From: Bacteroides fragilis
Lineage (GTDB): Bacteria; Bacteroidota; Bacteroidia; Bacteroidales; Bacteroidaceae
Direction: 5' to 3'
Assembly: GCF_019583405.1 (NCBI RefSeq)
Contig: NZ_SZUU01000001.1
Span: forward strand, 806,001-870,000
DNA length: 64,000 nt
Position numbers and translations under genes: made by a program. Below, piece after piece: positions 55,653 to 64,000 of this stretch (its first letter is position 1; every line of letters starts with the position of its first letter). The notes under the pieces were generated by a model. That model saw nothing but the letters and a program-made list of their open reading frames with translations. It was not told the DNA's origin and searched no databases.

Positions 55653-56951
55653 TTATAGTTTTCTATTATCAATCACACGCTTCGCTTTGCCCACACTGCG
55701 TTCGATGCTGCGCGGCTCTACCAGCTTCACGTCTACTCCCAGACCTAATACACTTTGTAAGCGGCCTGTCAATTTCTTCTTTAAAGCCAGCATCTTGTTA
55801 ATTTCATCCGAATAATAGTCAGGACGAACCTCAACCTTCAGTTCCATAGTATCCGTATTGTTCTTGCGGTCAATGGTCAACAGATAATGTGGCTCGAACT
55901 CCGCCATTTCCAGAATAACAGATTCTATCTGTGTCGGGAATACATTGACTCCACGGATAATAAGCATATCGTCACTACGTCCCAAGATGCGGTCCATACG
56001 CACCAAAGTACGTCCGCAAGAACATTTTTCATAATGCAAAGCCGTCAGATCTTTTGTCCTGTAGCGCAATAAAGGCATACCTTCTTTCGTCAGATGGGTA
56101 AAAACAAGTTCTCCGGTCTGTCCGGGTTCTACAGGCTGCAGTGTATGCGGGTCTATTATTTCAGGGAAGAAGTGATCTTCATTCAAGTGCGTACCATTCT
56201 GGCATTCACATTCATATCCAACACCGGGACCTGCAATTTCACTCAATCCATATATATCATAAGCCTTAATGCCCAATTTGGTTTCGATGTCTTTACGCAT
56301 ACTCTCCGTCCAGGGTTCCGCACCGAAAGCACCCGCCTTCAGTTTAAATTCTTCGCGTGGAAAACCTGAGTCATTAATGGCATCAGCCAGATAAAGGGCA
56401 TAAGACGGTGTACAACATAACACAGTCGAACCGAAATCATGCATCAATGTAATCTGCTTTTCCGTATTACCGCTTGACATGGGGATAACTGACGCTCCGA
56501 TATTCTCGGCACCGGCATGTGCACCCAGTCCGCCCGTAAACAAACCGTAACCGTAAGATATCTGAAATATATCAGAACGACTGGCACCATAAGCTGTGAA
56601 AGCTCGCGACAGGCATTCCGCCCAAGTCGATAAGTCCTTACGGGTATACCCTACTACAGTCGGTTTCCCAGTAGTACCGGAGGACGCATGGATACGGACA
56701 ATCTGGCTCATGGGCACAGCGCATAAACCAAACGGATAATTGTCGCGTAAATCTAATTTAGTGGTAAATGGTAATTTGGATATATCTTCTATCCCGTTAA
56801 TATCATCGGGCGTGATGCACAACTCTTGCATTTTTTTACGATAGAACGGCGTATTATGATAAACGTATTCTACTATTTTCTTTAGTCTAATGCTCTGGAT
56901 TTTATGCAAATTGTCGCGTTCCATGCATTCGATGCTCTCATTCCAAATCAT
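55653..56951 (-). CDS. paaK: Phenylacetate-CoA ligase
   Basis: 432 aa ANL-superfamily enzyme. P-loop HASSGTTGKPTVVGYT (about 90-105), A5 YGLSEIAGPG, A7 YRTKDLT and a typical C-terminal domain. The start MIWNESIECMERDNL and the YVYHNTPFYRKKM block are family hallmarks. It makes aryl-CoA from phenylacetate (or indole-3-acetate) with ATP. In gut anaerobes the product relates to aromatic amino acid fermentation. Confidence 0.93.
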   Translation of the reverse strand: MIWNESIECMERDNLHKIQSIRLKKIVEYVYHNTPFYRKKMQELCITPDDINGIEDISKLPFTTKLDLRDNYPFGLCAVPMSQIVRIHASSGTTGKPTVVGYTRKDLSTWAECLSRAFTAYGASRSDIFQISYGYGLFTGGLGAHAGAENIGASVIPMSSGNTEKQITLMHDFGSTVLCCTPSYALYLADAINDSGFPREEFKLKAGAFGAEPWTESMRKDIETKLGIKAYDIYGLSEIAGPGVGYECECQNGTHLNEDHFFPEIIDPHTLQPVEPGQTGELVFTHLTKEGMPLLRYRTKDLTALHYEKCSCGRTLVRMDRILGRSDDMLIIRGVNVFPTQIESVILEMAEFEPHYLLTIDRKNNTDTMELKVEVRPDYYSDEINKMLALKKKLTGRLQSVLGLGVDVKLVEPRSIERSVGKAKRVIDNRKL

Positions 56952-57067
56952 GTCTTTCGTTGTATTTTGTTAGTTATGTTGTGCAAAGTAAAGGATTTAT
57001 TTTAAAATTTGATTTGTTTATCTCAACTATTTTGCCGAATATTGTCTTCTGAAAGAAAAAAAGAAGC

Positions 57068-59101
57068 ATGAATTTTGAATTAACATCCGCATACAAGCCG
57101 ACCGGAGATCAGCCGGAAGCAATTGCGCAACTGACCGAAGGGGTTCTTGAAGGCATACCGGCACAAACGTTACTGGGAGTAACCGGTTCCGGAAAGACAT
57201 TTACAATAGCCAACGTTATTGCCAACATCAATAAACCAACATTGATCTTAAGCCATAACAAAACACTGGCAGCTCAGCTCTACAGCGAATTTAAAGGATT
57301 TTTCCCCAATAATGCTGTCGAATATTATGTATCTTATTATGATTATTACCAGCCGGAGGCCTATCTGCCAGGTTCGGATACATATATAGAAAAAGACCTC
57401 GCTATCAATGACGAAATAGACAAGCTCAGATTGGCTGCGACTTCGGCTCTCCTATCCGGCAGAAAAGATGTAGTGGTTGTATCCTCCGTATCTTGTATTT
57501 ATGGTATGGGGAACCCATCCGATTTTTATAACAATGTAATTGAAATAGAGCGAGGCCGGACCATCAACCGCAATATATTTCTTCGTCGGTTGGTAGATAG
57601 CCTGTATATGCGTAACGATATCGAACTGAATCGTGGAAATTTTCGTGTCAAAGGAGATACGGTGGATATATATCTGGCCTATTCGGACAATCTGCTTCGG
57701 GTAACCTTTTGGGGAGACGAAATTGACGGTATCGAAGAAGTAGATCCGGTATCCGGAGTCACCATCGCACCTTTTGAAGCCTATAAAATATACCCGGCTA
57801 ACCTGTTTATGACTACTAAAGAAGCAACTTTACGGGCCATCCATGAAATAGAAGATGATCTTACCAAACAAGTTGCCTATTTCGAGTCTATCGGTAAAGA
57901 GTACGAAGCCAAACGCTTGTACGAACGAGTGACATATGATATGGAGATGATTCGGGAACTCGGTCATTGCTCAGGTATTGAAAATTATTCACGATACTTT
58001 GACGGTCGTGCTGCAGGTACACGTCCATACTGTTTGCTGGATTTTTTCCCTGACGATTTTTTGATCGTAATAGATGAAAGCCACGTCAGCGTGCCACAAA
58101 TACGGGCTATGTACGGAGGTGACCGTGCCCGTAAAATAAACTTAGTGGAATATGGTTTTCGTTTACCAGCAGCTATGGACAACCGCCCCCTGAAATTCGA
58201 AGAATTCGAGTCGATGGCTAAACAGGTGATTTACGTCAGCGCTACTCCTGCCGATTATGAATTAGTACAGTCCGAGGGTATTGTTGTCGAGCAAGTGATC
58301 CGTCCTACCGGTCTGCTCGATCCGGTAATTGAGGTACGTCCCAGCCTGAATCAAATAGATGATCTGATGGAAGAAATACAGATACGCATTGAGAAAGAAG
58401 AACGCGTACTTGTCACCACACTGACCAAACGCATGGCCGAAGAATTGACAGAATATCTATTAAACAATAATGTACGTTGCAACTACATTCACAGCGATGT
58501 GGATACATTGGAACGAGTCAAGATCATGGATGATCTCCGCCAAGGAGTTTACGATGTGTTGATCGGGGTGAATTTATTGCGCGAAGGTCTCGACCTTCCG
58601 GAAGTGTCACTGGTTGCCATCCTCGATGCGGACAAAGAAGGATTTCTCCGTTCCCACCGTTCATTGACACAAACTGCCGGACGAGCAGCCCGAAATGTAA
58701 ATGGAATGGTGATCATGTATGCAGATAAAATCACAGATAGCATGCGACTGACTATTGATGAAACCAATCGTCGACGTGAGAAGCAACTTGCATACAACGA
58801 AGAACATGGCATTACTCCGCAACAAATTAAGAAGGCCCGTAATCTGTCTGTTTTCGGAAGCGGAGCTGAGACAGAATATACTCAAAAAGGTACCCATGCA
58901 TACGTGGAGCCCTCTTCACCCAATATTGCAGCTGATCCGGTCGTACAGTATATGAGCAAAACCCAACTGGAAAAAAGTATGGAGCGTACTCGCAAGTTAA
59001 TGCAGGAAGCAGCTAAGAAACTTGAATTCATTGAAGCAGCTCAATACAGAGACGAATTACTTAAGATGGAGGACTTAATGAAAGAGAAATGGCCCGGATA
59101 A
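57068..59101 (+). CDS. uvrB: Excinuclease ABC subunit B
   Basis: 677 aa. Helicase-like Walker A GVTGSGKTFT (about 38-47), the beta-hairpin with YYDYYQPEAYLPGSDTYIEKD, DESHVSVPQI (Walker B region), motif VI QTAGRAARN, and the C-terminal UVR domain (LMQEAAKKLEFIEAAQYRDEL). It receives damage from UvrA and loads UvrC. Divergent from paaK; uvrA is 6.5 kb away on the opposite strand. Confidence 0.97.
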   Translation: MNFELTSAYKPTGDQPEAIAQLTEGVLEGIPAQTLLGVTGSGKTFTIANVIANINKPTLILSHNKTLAAQLYSEFKGFFPNNAVEYYVSYYDYYQPEAYLPGSDTYIEKDLAINDEIDKLRLAATSALLSGRKDVVVVSSVSCIYGMGNPSDFYNNVIEIERGRTINRNIFLRRLVDSLYMRNDIELNRGNFRVKGDTVDIYLAYSDNLLRVTFWGDEIDGIEEVDPVSGVTIAPFEAYKIYPANLFMTTKEATLRAIHEIEDDLTKQVAYFESIGKEYEAKRLYERVTYDMEMIRELGHCSGIENYSRYFDGRAAGTRPYCLLDFFPDDFLIVIDESHVSVPQIRAMYGGDRARKINLVEYGFRLPAAMDNRPLKFEEFESMAKQVIYVSATPADYELVQSEGIVVEQVIRPTGLLDPVIEVRPSLNQIDDLMEEIQIRIEKEERVLVTTLTKRMAEELTEYLLNNNVRCNYIHSDVDTLERVKIMDDLRQGVYDVLIGVNLLREGLDLPEVSLVAILDADKEGFLRSHRSLTQTAGRAARNVNGMVIMYADKITDSMRLTIDETNRRREKQLAYNEEHGITPQQIKKARNLSVFGSGAETEYTQKGTHAYVEPSSPNIAADPVVQYMSKTQLEKSMERTRKLMQEAAKKLEFIEAAQYRDELLKMEDLMKEKWPG

Positions 59102-59223
59102 GAATATCAAAGTAATAAACTTCCAGAATATATCAAAATGAACTTTTTAACTCTTAATTATCCTAACAAATTAAGCTGATAAATAAAAGAAATGTTATAA
59201 AAACAAAGGTTTTCTATGAAATA

Positions 59224-59254
59224 TTTGCCAAGATCTCAAAAACCTGTATCTTTG
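59224..59254 (+). promoter_or_regulatory. Full Bacteroidetes promoter for a small RNA
   Basis: -33 TTTG at 59224-59227, exactly 19 bp, then -7 TAtcTTTG at 59247-59254. Perfect consensus with no protein start in reach before the terminator at 59298. Confidence 0.75.
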
Positions 59255-59260
59255 CATTGT

Positions 59261-59322
59261 GTTTTTCATAGTATTAGATTTAAGGTTAACAAAGGTTGGA
59301 GCAAGGCGTTGCTCCTTTTTTT
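59261..59322 (+). ncRNA. Candidate small RNA of about 60 nt
   Basis: Starts about 7 nt after a consensus promoter and ends at an intrinsic terminator (GGAGCAA/TTGCTCC stem, loop GGCG, seven T). The body is AT-rich with a GGTTAAC word and no start codon with a sizeable frame. It resembles short promoter-to-terminator RNAs described in Bacteroidales (such as the Bacteroidales-1 group), but membership was not tested. It could also be a leader that regulates the downstream SanA-like gene. Confidence 0.6.
59298..59322 (+). terminator. Intrinsic terminator of the small RNA
   Basis: 7-bp stem 59298-59304 with 59309-59315, loop of 4, then seven T residues (59316-59322). Confidence 0.85.
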
Positions 59323-59354
59323 ATGCTTTCAAATCAACTTTCACTCCAAATCCT

Positions 59355-59362
59355 TATCTTTG
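59355..59362 (+). promoter_or_regulatory. -7 element for the SanA-like gene
   Basis: TAtcTTTG, 23 bp upstream of the ATG at 59386, downstream of the small RNA terminator, so the gene has its own promoter. Confidence 0.5.
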
Positions 59363-59385
59363 CACAGAATCCAGAATATAGAGAA

Positions 59386-60024
59386 ATGAAAAAGATCGTC
59401 CTTATGGGAATACCCTTATTGCTGATAGCCCTTGTGATCACTATCTATGTATGCAACCGCACTATACAGAAAAATAGCGAAACATATATCTATTCGACTG
59501 TTTCCGATATTCCATATAATAAGGTAGGACTGTTACTGGGAACTTCACCTAAACTGAAAAGTGGAAAAGCCAACCTATATTTCGACTATAGGATTAAAGC
59601 TGCCACAGAACTCTACAATGCCGGAAAAATCAAATATATACTGGTTAGCGGTGATAACCGGAGAAATAATTATAACGAACCGGAAGAAATGAAAAAAGCA
59701 CTTATAACAGCAGGAATACCTGACCAACGGATTATACTGGACTATGCAGGTTTAAGAACATTGGATTCTGTGGTAAGAGCACATTTAATTTTTGGTTTGG
59801 AGCGTTTTACTCTGATTTCACAACAGTTTCATAACGAACGGGCAATTTATCTGGCTCAGCAAAACCACCTCCAGGCTATCGGATACAATGCTCAGGACGT
59901 GAGTGCGTATGCCGGCTTTAAAACGAACCTTCGAGAATTATTAGCAAGAGTAAAGGTCTTTATGGATATCATTACCAACAAAGCTCCCAAACATCTTGGA
60001 GAAAAGGTAAAGATACCCGAATAA
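59386..60024 (+). CDS. SanA/YdcF-like envelope protein
   Basis: 212 aa from the ATG at 59386 (MKKIVLMGIPLLL); the longer frame from 59296 begins inside the small RNA terminator. One N-terminal membrane helix (about 3-22) is followed by a DUF218 domain: VGLLLGTSPKLKSGKANLYFDYRIKAA, ILVSGDNRRNNYNEP and RIILDYAGLRTLDSVVRA. SanA-type proteins affect envelope permeability (vancomycin sensitivity in E. coli at high temperature). The biochemical role is unknown. Likely co-transcribed with the next two genes. Confidence 0.9.
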   Translation: MKKIVLMGIPLLLIALVITIYVCNRTIQKNSETYIYSTVSDIPYNKVGLLLGTSPKLKSGKANLYFDYRIKAATELYNAGKIKYILVSGDNRRNNYNEPEEMKKALITAGIPDQRIILDYAGLRTLDSVVRAHLIFGLERFTLISQQFHNERAIYLAQQNHLQAIGYNAQDVSAYAGFKTNLRELLARVKVFMDIITNKAPKHLGEKVKIPE

Positions 60025-60065
60025 TTATTGTATATTTCCCTAATAACTTCATTATCATAAAAGAC

Positions 60066-60842
60066 ATGCAAAAGTTACTATTTCTTTTTTTACTGTCGCT
60101 GATACCATTTTCGTTCCTGTGCCATGCCCAAACAACTTATCGAATGGTGACAAGAAATTATTCTCCGGTTACAGATTCTTATCCACAAAAGGTTGCTAAT
60201 TTTAAAAAGGCAGACAGTGTCTACCATTTCACCGTAAAAGTATCCAAAGCTTATGACGATACCTTAAAAAGAACAGTAGCAGAAAAGGTTCTTTATAGTC
60301 CCAATGACATCTATGACGAAGAGGTCGCTCCTTATCTAAACCCAACCCAACTTATCGACTATTCCTCTCCTGCTATCGAGGCTATAACAGACTCTTTATT
60401 CAAAGGCGAAGACAGTACAATGACAATTATAAAAAAGGGCTTGGAGTTTGTATCCCATCATATAAGTTTTGACGATTCTTTGGCCATGGCTATTTCAAAA
60501 GGTGATTGTAAAACATTGGGTGTAAATCATATCCTTCAAAGAAAGAAAGGTACTTGCAGCGAATATACTAATTTATTCACAGCACTTATGAGAAAGAAAG
60601 GAATTCCTTGCCGGTTTGTTGCCGGTTTTATTTTTATACCTGAACAAAAATTCTATGGATGCCATGCCTGGGCCGAATGCTACCTCAAACAATACGGATG
60701 GATGGCAGTAGACCCCCAATCCGGAAAAAGCTGGTTACCAACAACTATAATCCGACTTTTTGCCGGAACAGATTATACAGACTGTGGATTAAACTCTTTT
60801 ATGGATTTAGTACCCAAGTCTATAGAAATAGTAAAAGAATAA
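60066..60842 (+). CDS. Secreted transglutaminase-like domain protein
   Basis: 258 aa with a signal peptide (FLFLLSLIPFSFLCHA). A transglutaminase-like core: the nucleophile Cys in KKGTCSEYTNLFTALMRKKGIPCRFVAGF (about residues 161-190), the His in YGCHAWAECYL and the Asp in AVDPQSG. Such proteins act as peptidases or ligases on peptides outside the cytoplasm. Neighbour context gives no substrate. The next gene starts right after its stop. Confidence 0.87.
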   Translation: MQKLLFLFLLSLIPFSFLCHAQTTYRMVTRNYSPVTDSYPQKVANFKKADSVYHFTVKVSKAYDDTLKRTVAEKVLYSPNDIYDEEVAPYLNPTQLIDYSSPAIEAITDSLFKGEDSTMTIIKKGLEFVSHHISFDDSLAMAISKGDCKTLGVNHILQRKKGTCSEYTNLFTALMRKKGIPCRFVAGFIFIPEQKFYGCHAWAECYLKQYGWMAVDPQSGKSWLPTTIIRLFAGTDYTDCGLNSFMDLVPKSIEIVKE

Positions 60843-60878
60843 ATGTATATTAAAAAGGTAAATAACGCTCAGATAATC

Positions 60879-61343
60879 ATGGAACAACAACCTCAACTCA
60901 ACGACCACAACAAACAAGAGTATCCTCCCATGCATACAGCAGAGCATTTGCTCAATGCCACTATGGTAAAAACATTCGGATGTCCGCGTTCACGGAATGC
61001 ACATATCGAAAAGAAAAAAAGCAAATGTGATTACGAACTTCCGGCTTGCCCAACGGAGGAGCAAATTCATGACATTGAAGAAAAAGTAAACGAAGCTATC
61101 AATCGCCATTTACCCGTCATCTGTGAGTTTATGACACACCAAGAGGCCAAAAACATTGTGGATATGAGTAAGCTTCCGAAAAATGCAAGTGAAACGTTGC
61201 GCATTGTTAAAATAGGAGATTACGATGCTTGTGCCTGCATCGGGCAACACGTAGAAAACACATCAGAAATAGGCATTTTTAAAATTATCAGTTACGACTA
61301 TGCCGACGGAAAATTACGCCTTAGATTCAAACTGATAAAATAA
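60879..61343 (+). CDS. AlaX-type trans-editing / threonyl-alanyl tRNA synthetase second-domain protein
   Basis: 154 aa from the ATG at 60879 (MEQQPQLND); an in-frame ATG at 60843 directly after the previous stop would add 12 residues. It has HTAEHLLNATMVKTFG, the first zinc-ligand HxxxH pair of the tRNA synthetase SAD domain, and a later CACIGQHVENTSEIG with the C/H pair. Free-standing versions clear mischarged Ser/Ala-tRNA. Some members have other roles, so the call is at family level. Confidence 0.85.
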   Translation: MEQQPQLNDHNKQEYPPMHTAEHLLNATMVKTFGCPRSRNAHIEKKKSKCDYELPACPTEEQIHDIEEKVNEAINRHLPVICEFMTHQEAKNIVDMSKLPKNASETLRIVKIGDYDACACIGQHVENTSEIGIFKIISYDYADGKLRLRFKLIK

Positions 61344-61586
61344 GTATATAATAGTCTCGAACCATCAAGAGGTTTTAACAAAAGTTTTATTAAATCATAA
61401 ATAGAGGAACAAATTGACAGAAAAACAGTAAATATGACATTACTTCCCTGACATTTAGTCAAATAAAGAAGATATATAGCACTGGAACAGATTTTGTAAT
61501 TCTGATAACGAACAACGGTTCGAAAGAAAGAACCGGAGTTCAAAAATTAACCTGAATGTTTAACTAAAAAAATAGGAGATTTAATT

Positions 61587-62015
61587 ATGATGCCTGTTAG
61601 AAGATCTCAGAATTGGTTACCAAGTATCTTTAATGATTTCTTTGATAACGAATGGATGGTAAAAGCAAATGCTACTGCACCTGCTATTAACGTAATTGAA
61701 ACTGAAAAAGCCTACAAAGTAGAGTTGGCTGCACCGGGAATGACCAAGGAAGATTTCAACGTGCGTATTGACGAAGAAAATAACCTGGTAATTTCAATGG
61801 AAAAGAAAACTGAAAACAAAGAAGAGAAAAAAGACGGGCGTTATCTGCGCCGTGAGTTTTCATACTCAAAATTCCAGCAGACAATGATTCTGCCCGAAAA
61901 TGTAGACAAAGATCACATTTCCGCACAAGTGGAAAATGGAGTTCTGAATATTGAATTGCCTAAATTGAGTGAACAAGAAGTGAAGAAGCCTGACAGAACC
62001 ATTGAAATTAAATAA
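61587..62015 (+). CDS. Small heat shock protein (Hsp20/alpha-crystallin)
   Basis: 142 aa. Alpha-crystallin domain from about residue 35: APAINVIETEKAYKVELAAPG, FNVRIDEENNLVIS, then the RREFSYSKFQQTMILPENVD block and VENGVLNIELPK; the C-terminus has the I/V-x-I/V-like IEIK tail. ATP-independent chaperone of the cytoplasm. An unusually good Shine-Dalgarno (GGAG at 61575-61578, 8 bp before ATG) stands out, since most Bacteroides genes here lack one. Confidence 0.95.
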   Translation: MMPVRRSQNWLPSIFNDFFDNEWMVKANATAPAINVIETEKAYKVELAAPGMTKEDFNVRIDEENNLVISMEKKTENKEEKKDGRYLRREFSYSKFQQTMILPENVDKDHISAQVENGVLNIELPKLSEQEVKKPDRTIEIK

Positions 62016-62061
62016 GCTCATTGAATTAGTAAAGCTCCCTTAATTCAAAGGGATTAAAGTT

Positions 62062-62105
62062 TACCCTGGAATCATCTCTCTATTAAAAAGAAAGATTCCG
62101 GGGTA
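62062..62105. terminator. Terminator-type hairpin between hsp20 and the histidine kinase
   Basis: 12-bp arms with one mismatch (62062-62073 and 62094-62105), followed by TCCTTTTAT for the plus strand. It may serve both converging genes; the kinase stop is 5 bp away. Confidence 0.7.
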
Positions 62106-62110
62106 TCCTT

Positions 62111-64000
62111 TTATAAAGGAGGAGCCAAGGGATAACAATATTTGCGCAACACGGACATCAGTCTTGCCTTATCCACCGGTTTTACAAGATAATCATTACA
62201 ACCGGCTTTCAATGCAGCTACCCTGTCAGAATCGAAAGCATGTGCTGTAAGAGCTACAATAGGAATACTCTTATTGAACTTCCGAATCTCAACTGTCGCC
62301 GTCAGTCCATCCATTACCGGCATTTTCATATCCATCAACAAAAGATCTATTTTATAATCTTTTACCATCTCCACAGCCTGCCTCCCATTCACAGCGTGAA
62401 GCAAATTATAATGTTTGGATAACATAGCCGATATCAGCAAATAATTACTCGAAATGTCTTCTACAACTAAGACTGTTCTTTTATCTAAAGACGAGTGCTG
62501 ATTTCCAATGCGTATCAACTCATCTTCACCTGTATTCTGCCCAATGCAGATATTGGATTCCCGATGTGTCCGCACTTCCGGATCACAAGGAAAAACAGCC
62601 CAGAAAAGAGATCCTTGGTTATATTCTGATTCAAAACCGACATTTCCTCCCATCGATTCGGTAATTGCCTTACATATAGAGAGCCCAAGACCAGTACCTT
62701 GAGCAAATTCATCCAATTTCTCAAACCGGTGAAAGACCTTTTTCTTTTTCTCTTCCGGTATACCGATGCCAGTATCCTTTACATAAAAACGGATCCCGAA
62801 ATCTACTACCTCGTACCCCATCTCAATAGTTCCTTGCGGAGTATATTTTATGGCATTAGTAACATAATTAGTTACTACTTGTGCCACACGGTTTCTGTCA
62901 AGTCTCACCCGACACACATTATAAGGATTCACTGCAACCAACTGCACTTTAGGATTTGTCATCCGTTGTTTCATTGAAGATGCCATACTGTCAAAATATT
63001 CCGCCAGATCAAATTCCTCGTATTTCAGTTCCACCGAACCGGATTCCAACTTCGACAAGTCCAGAATATCGTTAATAAGCTTTAGCAGCAATTCGTTATT
63101 AGTATTGATAATCTGCATATATTCTTCTTTATCAGCCTGCTCGTCCGAATTCATCAGTAAATCAGAGAAACCTACAATCGCATTTAGCGGTGTACGAATT
63201 TCATGACTCATATTGGCAAGAAAGGCTGACTTAAGTTTATCCGATTGTTCAGCCAGCAATTTTGCTTGCCTCAGTTCTTCGATCATTCTCTCTCTGTCAG
63301 TAATATCATCCACACGGATGACAACACCGTCTATCTCTTCACTTTCATTGAATACTGGAGTAGCCAATACCTCTATAATCCGGTTATTCTCCAGATGAAA
63401 CTTGATCTTTTCCATCTGTCTCGATACCAAGACTTTGCTCAACACGCAGTTTGTACAAGGAGAAGTCCGATTATGGGCACTTTTATAACAACATTCTCCT
63501 TTCTTATAAGCCTCAAAGGAGAGACTGGATGAACAAACAGACACGTTCTCCCATTGTACCACATAGTCTGTCGTGATATAGGCCAACCCCGAATTAGTAT
63601 TATTCAATACCAATTCATTCTGCCGGATAAGTTTATTCAGCTTTTCCTTATTCTTCAGCAGAGTCAACTCTGTCTGTTTGTAAGATTCAATGCTGATTGA
63701 CATTCCGGAAACATACTGATAAGGACGATCATTGAGAATGGAGGTTTCAAGTACCCCGCGGGTTTGCCACCATTCATAATTTCCATCCCCTCTCAAGTCA
63801 GCACGGTATTCTATATCCCATTCACCACTATCCTGTTTAAGCACTGCATCCATTGTATCGACAAACCGTTTCCGATCATCAGGATGCACACATTCTGCAA
63901 ACTTTTCAAATGAGTTTATATCCAAAGCATTCCGTCCAATCTTATCAAATCCTTCACCAAAGCTCACCCTTTGTTTCGAAGGTTCGTAGAACCAGGTATA
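62111..64000 (-). CDS. Hybrid sensor histidine kinase/response regulator with PAS domains (5' end outside window)
   Basis: Open to the right edge; the visible frame runs on past a GTG at 63967 into 64000 (residues reading W-F-Y-E-P-S), so the true start lies outside. A PAS domain near the edge (WxxRG type), a second PAS-like part with a Cys-rich patch (CCYKSAHNRTSPCTNC), then HisKA with the phosphate-accepting His in SHEIRTPLNAIVGFSDLL, an HATPase domain (VVTNYVTNAIKYTPQG and GTGLGLSI), and a C-terminal receiver with the Asp in LLLMDMKMPVMDG and the Lys in YLVKPVDK. No DNA-binding domain. Signal unknown; the four cysteines could bind a metal. Confidence 0.9.
   Translation of the reverse strand, partial: YTWFYEPSKQRVSFGEGFDKIGRNALDINSFEKFAECVHPDDRKRFVDTMDAVLKQDSGEWDIEYRADLRGDGNYEWWQTRGVLETSILNDRPYQYVSGMSISIESYKQTELTLLKNKEKLNKLIRQNELVLNNTNSGLAYITTDYVVQWENVSVCSSSLSFEAYKKGECCYKSAHNRTSPCTNCVLSKVLVSRQMEKIKFHLENNRIIEVLATPVFNESEEIDGVVIRVDDITDRERMIEELRQAKLLAEQSDKLKSAFLANMSHEIRTPLNAIVGFSDLLMNSDEQADKEEYMQIINTNNELLLKLINDILDLSKLESGSVELKYEEFDLAEYFDSMASSMKQRMTNPKVQLVAVNPYNVCRVRLDRNRVAQVVTNYVTNAIKYTPQGTIEMGYEVVDFGIRFYVKDTGIGIPEEKKKKVFHRFEKLDEFAQGTGLGLSICKAITESMGGNVGFESEYNQGSLFWAVFPCDPEVRTHRESNICIGQNTGEDELIRIGNQHSSLDKRTVLVVEDISSNYLLISAMLSKHYNLLHAVNGRQAVEMVKDYKIDLLLMDMKMPVMDGLTATVEIRKFNKSIPIVALTAHAFDSDRVAALKAGCNDYLVKPVDKARLMSVLRKYCYPLAPPL

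Noticed and set aside
59296..59385. N-terminal extension of the SanA-like protein
   Set aside because: It begins inside a terminator and crosses the gene's own -7 element; the ATG at 59386 gives a clean membrane anchor.
61483..61497. Sigma-54-like promoter (TGGAAC-N5-TTGT) before hsp20
   Set aside because: The -12 part lacks the GC dinucleotide, and one chance match of this quality is expected in AT-rich DNA; no enhancer site was seen.

Overview
The window looks like a piece of a Bacteroides chromosome, most probably Bacteroides fragilis. The evidence is a capsular polysaccharide (PS) locus that starts with upxY and upxZ, a B. fragilis type invertible promoter with ACGTTCGT-containing inverted repeats, the bifunctional fucose-salvage enzyme Fkp, Bacteroidetes promoters of the TTTG / TAnnTTTG type, and Bacteroidales housekeeping families (DUF4293, DUF3078, Bacteroidetes-type RpoZ, RseC-led rnf operon).

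Left region (1-16,700): a capsule locus on the minus strand, read right to left: upxY, upxZ, rmlA, rmlC, ddhC, ddhA, ddhB, an SDR reductase, a thiamine-diphosphate (ThDP) enzyme, then wzx, a GT11 fucosyltransferase, a GT2, two LbH acyltransferases, an NDP-sugar epimerase, another GT2, and a polymerase-like membrane protein cut by the left edge. The ddhABC + SDR + ThDP set matches the logic of CDP-yersiniose A synthesis (DdhA/B/C, YerE, YerF). This capsule may therefore carry a branched-chain 3,6-dideoxyhexose. The promoter that should drive the locus lies in an invertible segment (15,716-15,921). In this sequence it points away from upxY, so the locus is read in the OFF state.

Middle region (16,700-38,400): fkp, a sugar mutarotase and dnaB form one leftward operon that ends at a clear terminator before the capsule promoter region. 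Then come ispE, two tandem beta-propeller lipoproteins, galE, the complete rnf operon (RseC-like, rnfB, C, D, G, E, A), a small unknown gene, a DUF3078 outer-membrane protein, and pyrG-yidC.

Right region (38,400-64,000): mostly housekeeping genes. They are a MATE transporter, an S9 peptidase, an MBL-fold hydrolase, PspC with a PadR repressor, a GNAT, a POT peptide transporter, YbaK, uvrA, a LysM/binding-protein fusion with an outer-membrane barrel, DUF4293-rpoZ-bamD, ACT-paaK, uvrB, SanA-like, transglutaminase-like and AlaX-like proteins, Hsp20 and a hybrid histidine kinase cut by the right edge.

Two signals are not explained by the genes. Two intergenic regions (16,384-16,493 and 47,621-47,731) each hold five copies of the same 22-bp repeat unit built on a GAAGTTAACTTC palindrome. 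A short promoter-to-terminator unit at 59,224-59,322 looks like a small RNA gene of about 60 nt. No tRNA, rRNA, CRISPR array, transposase or phage gene was seen.
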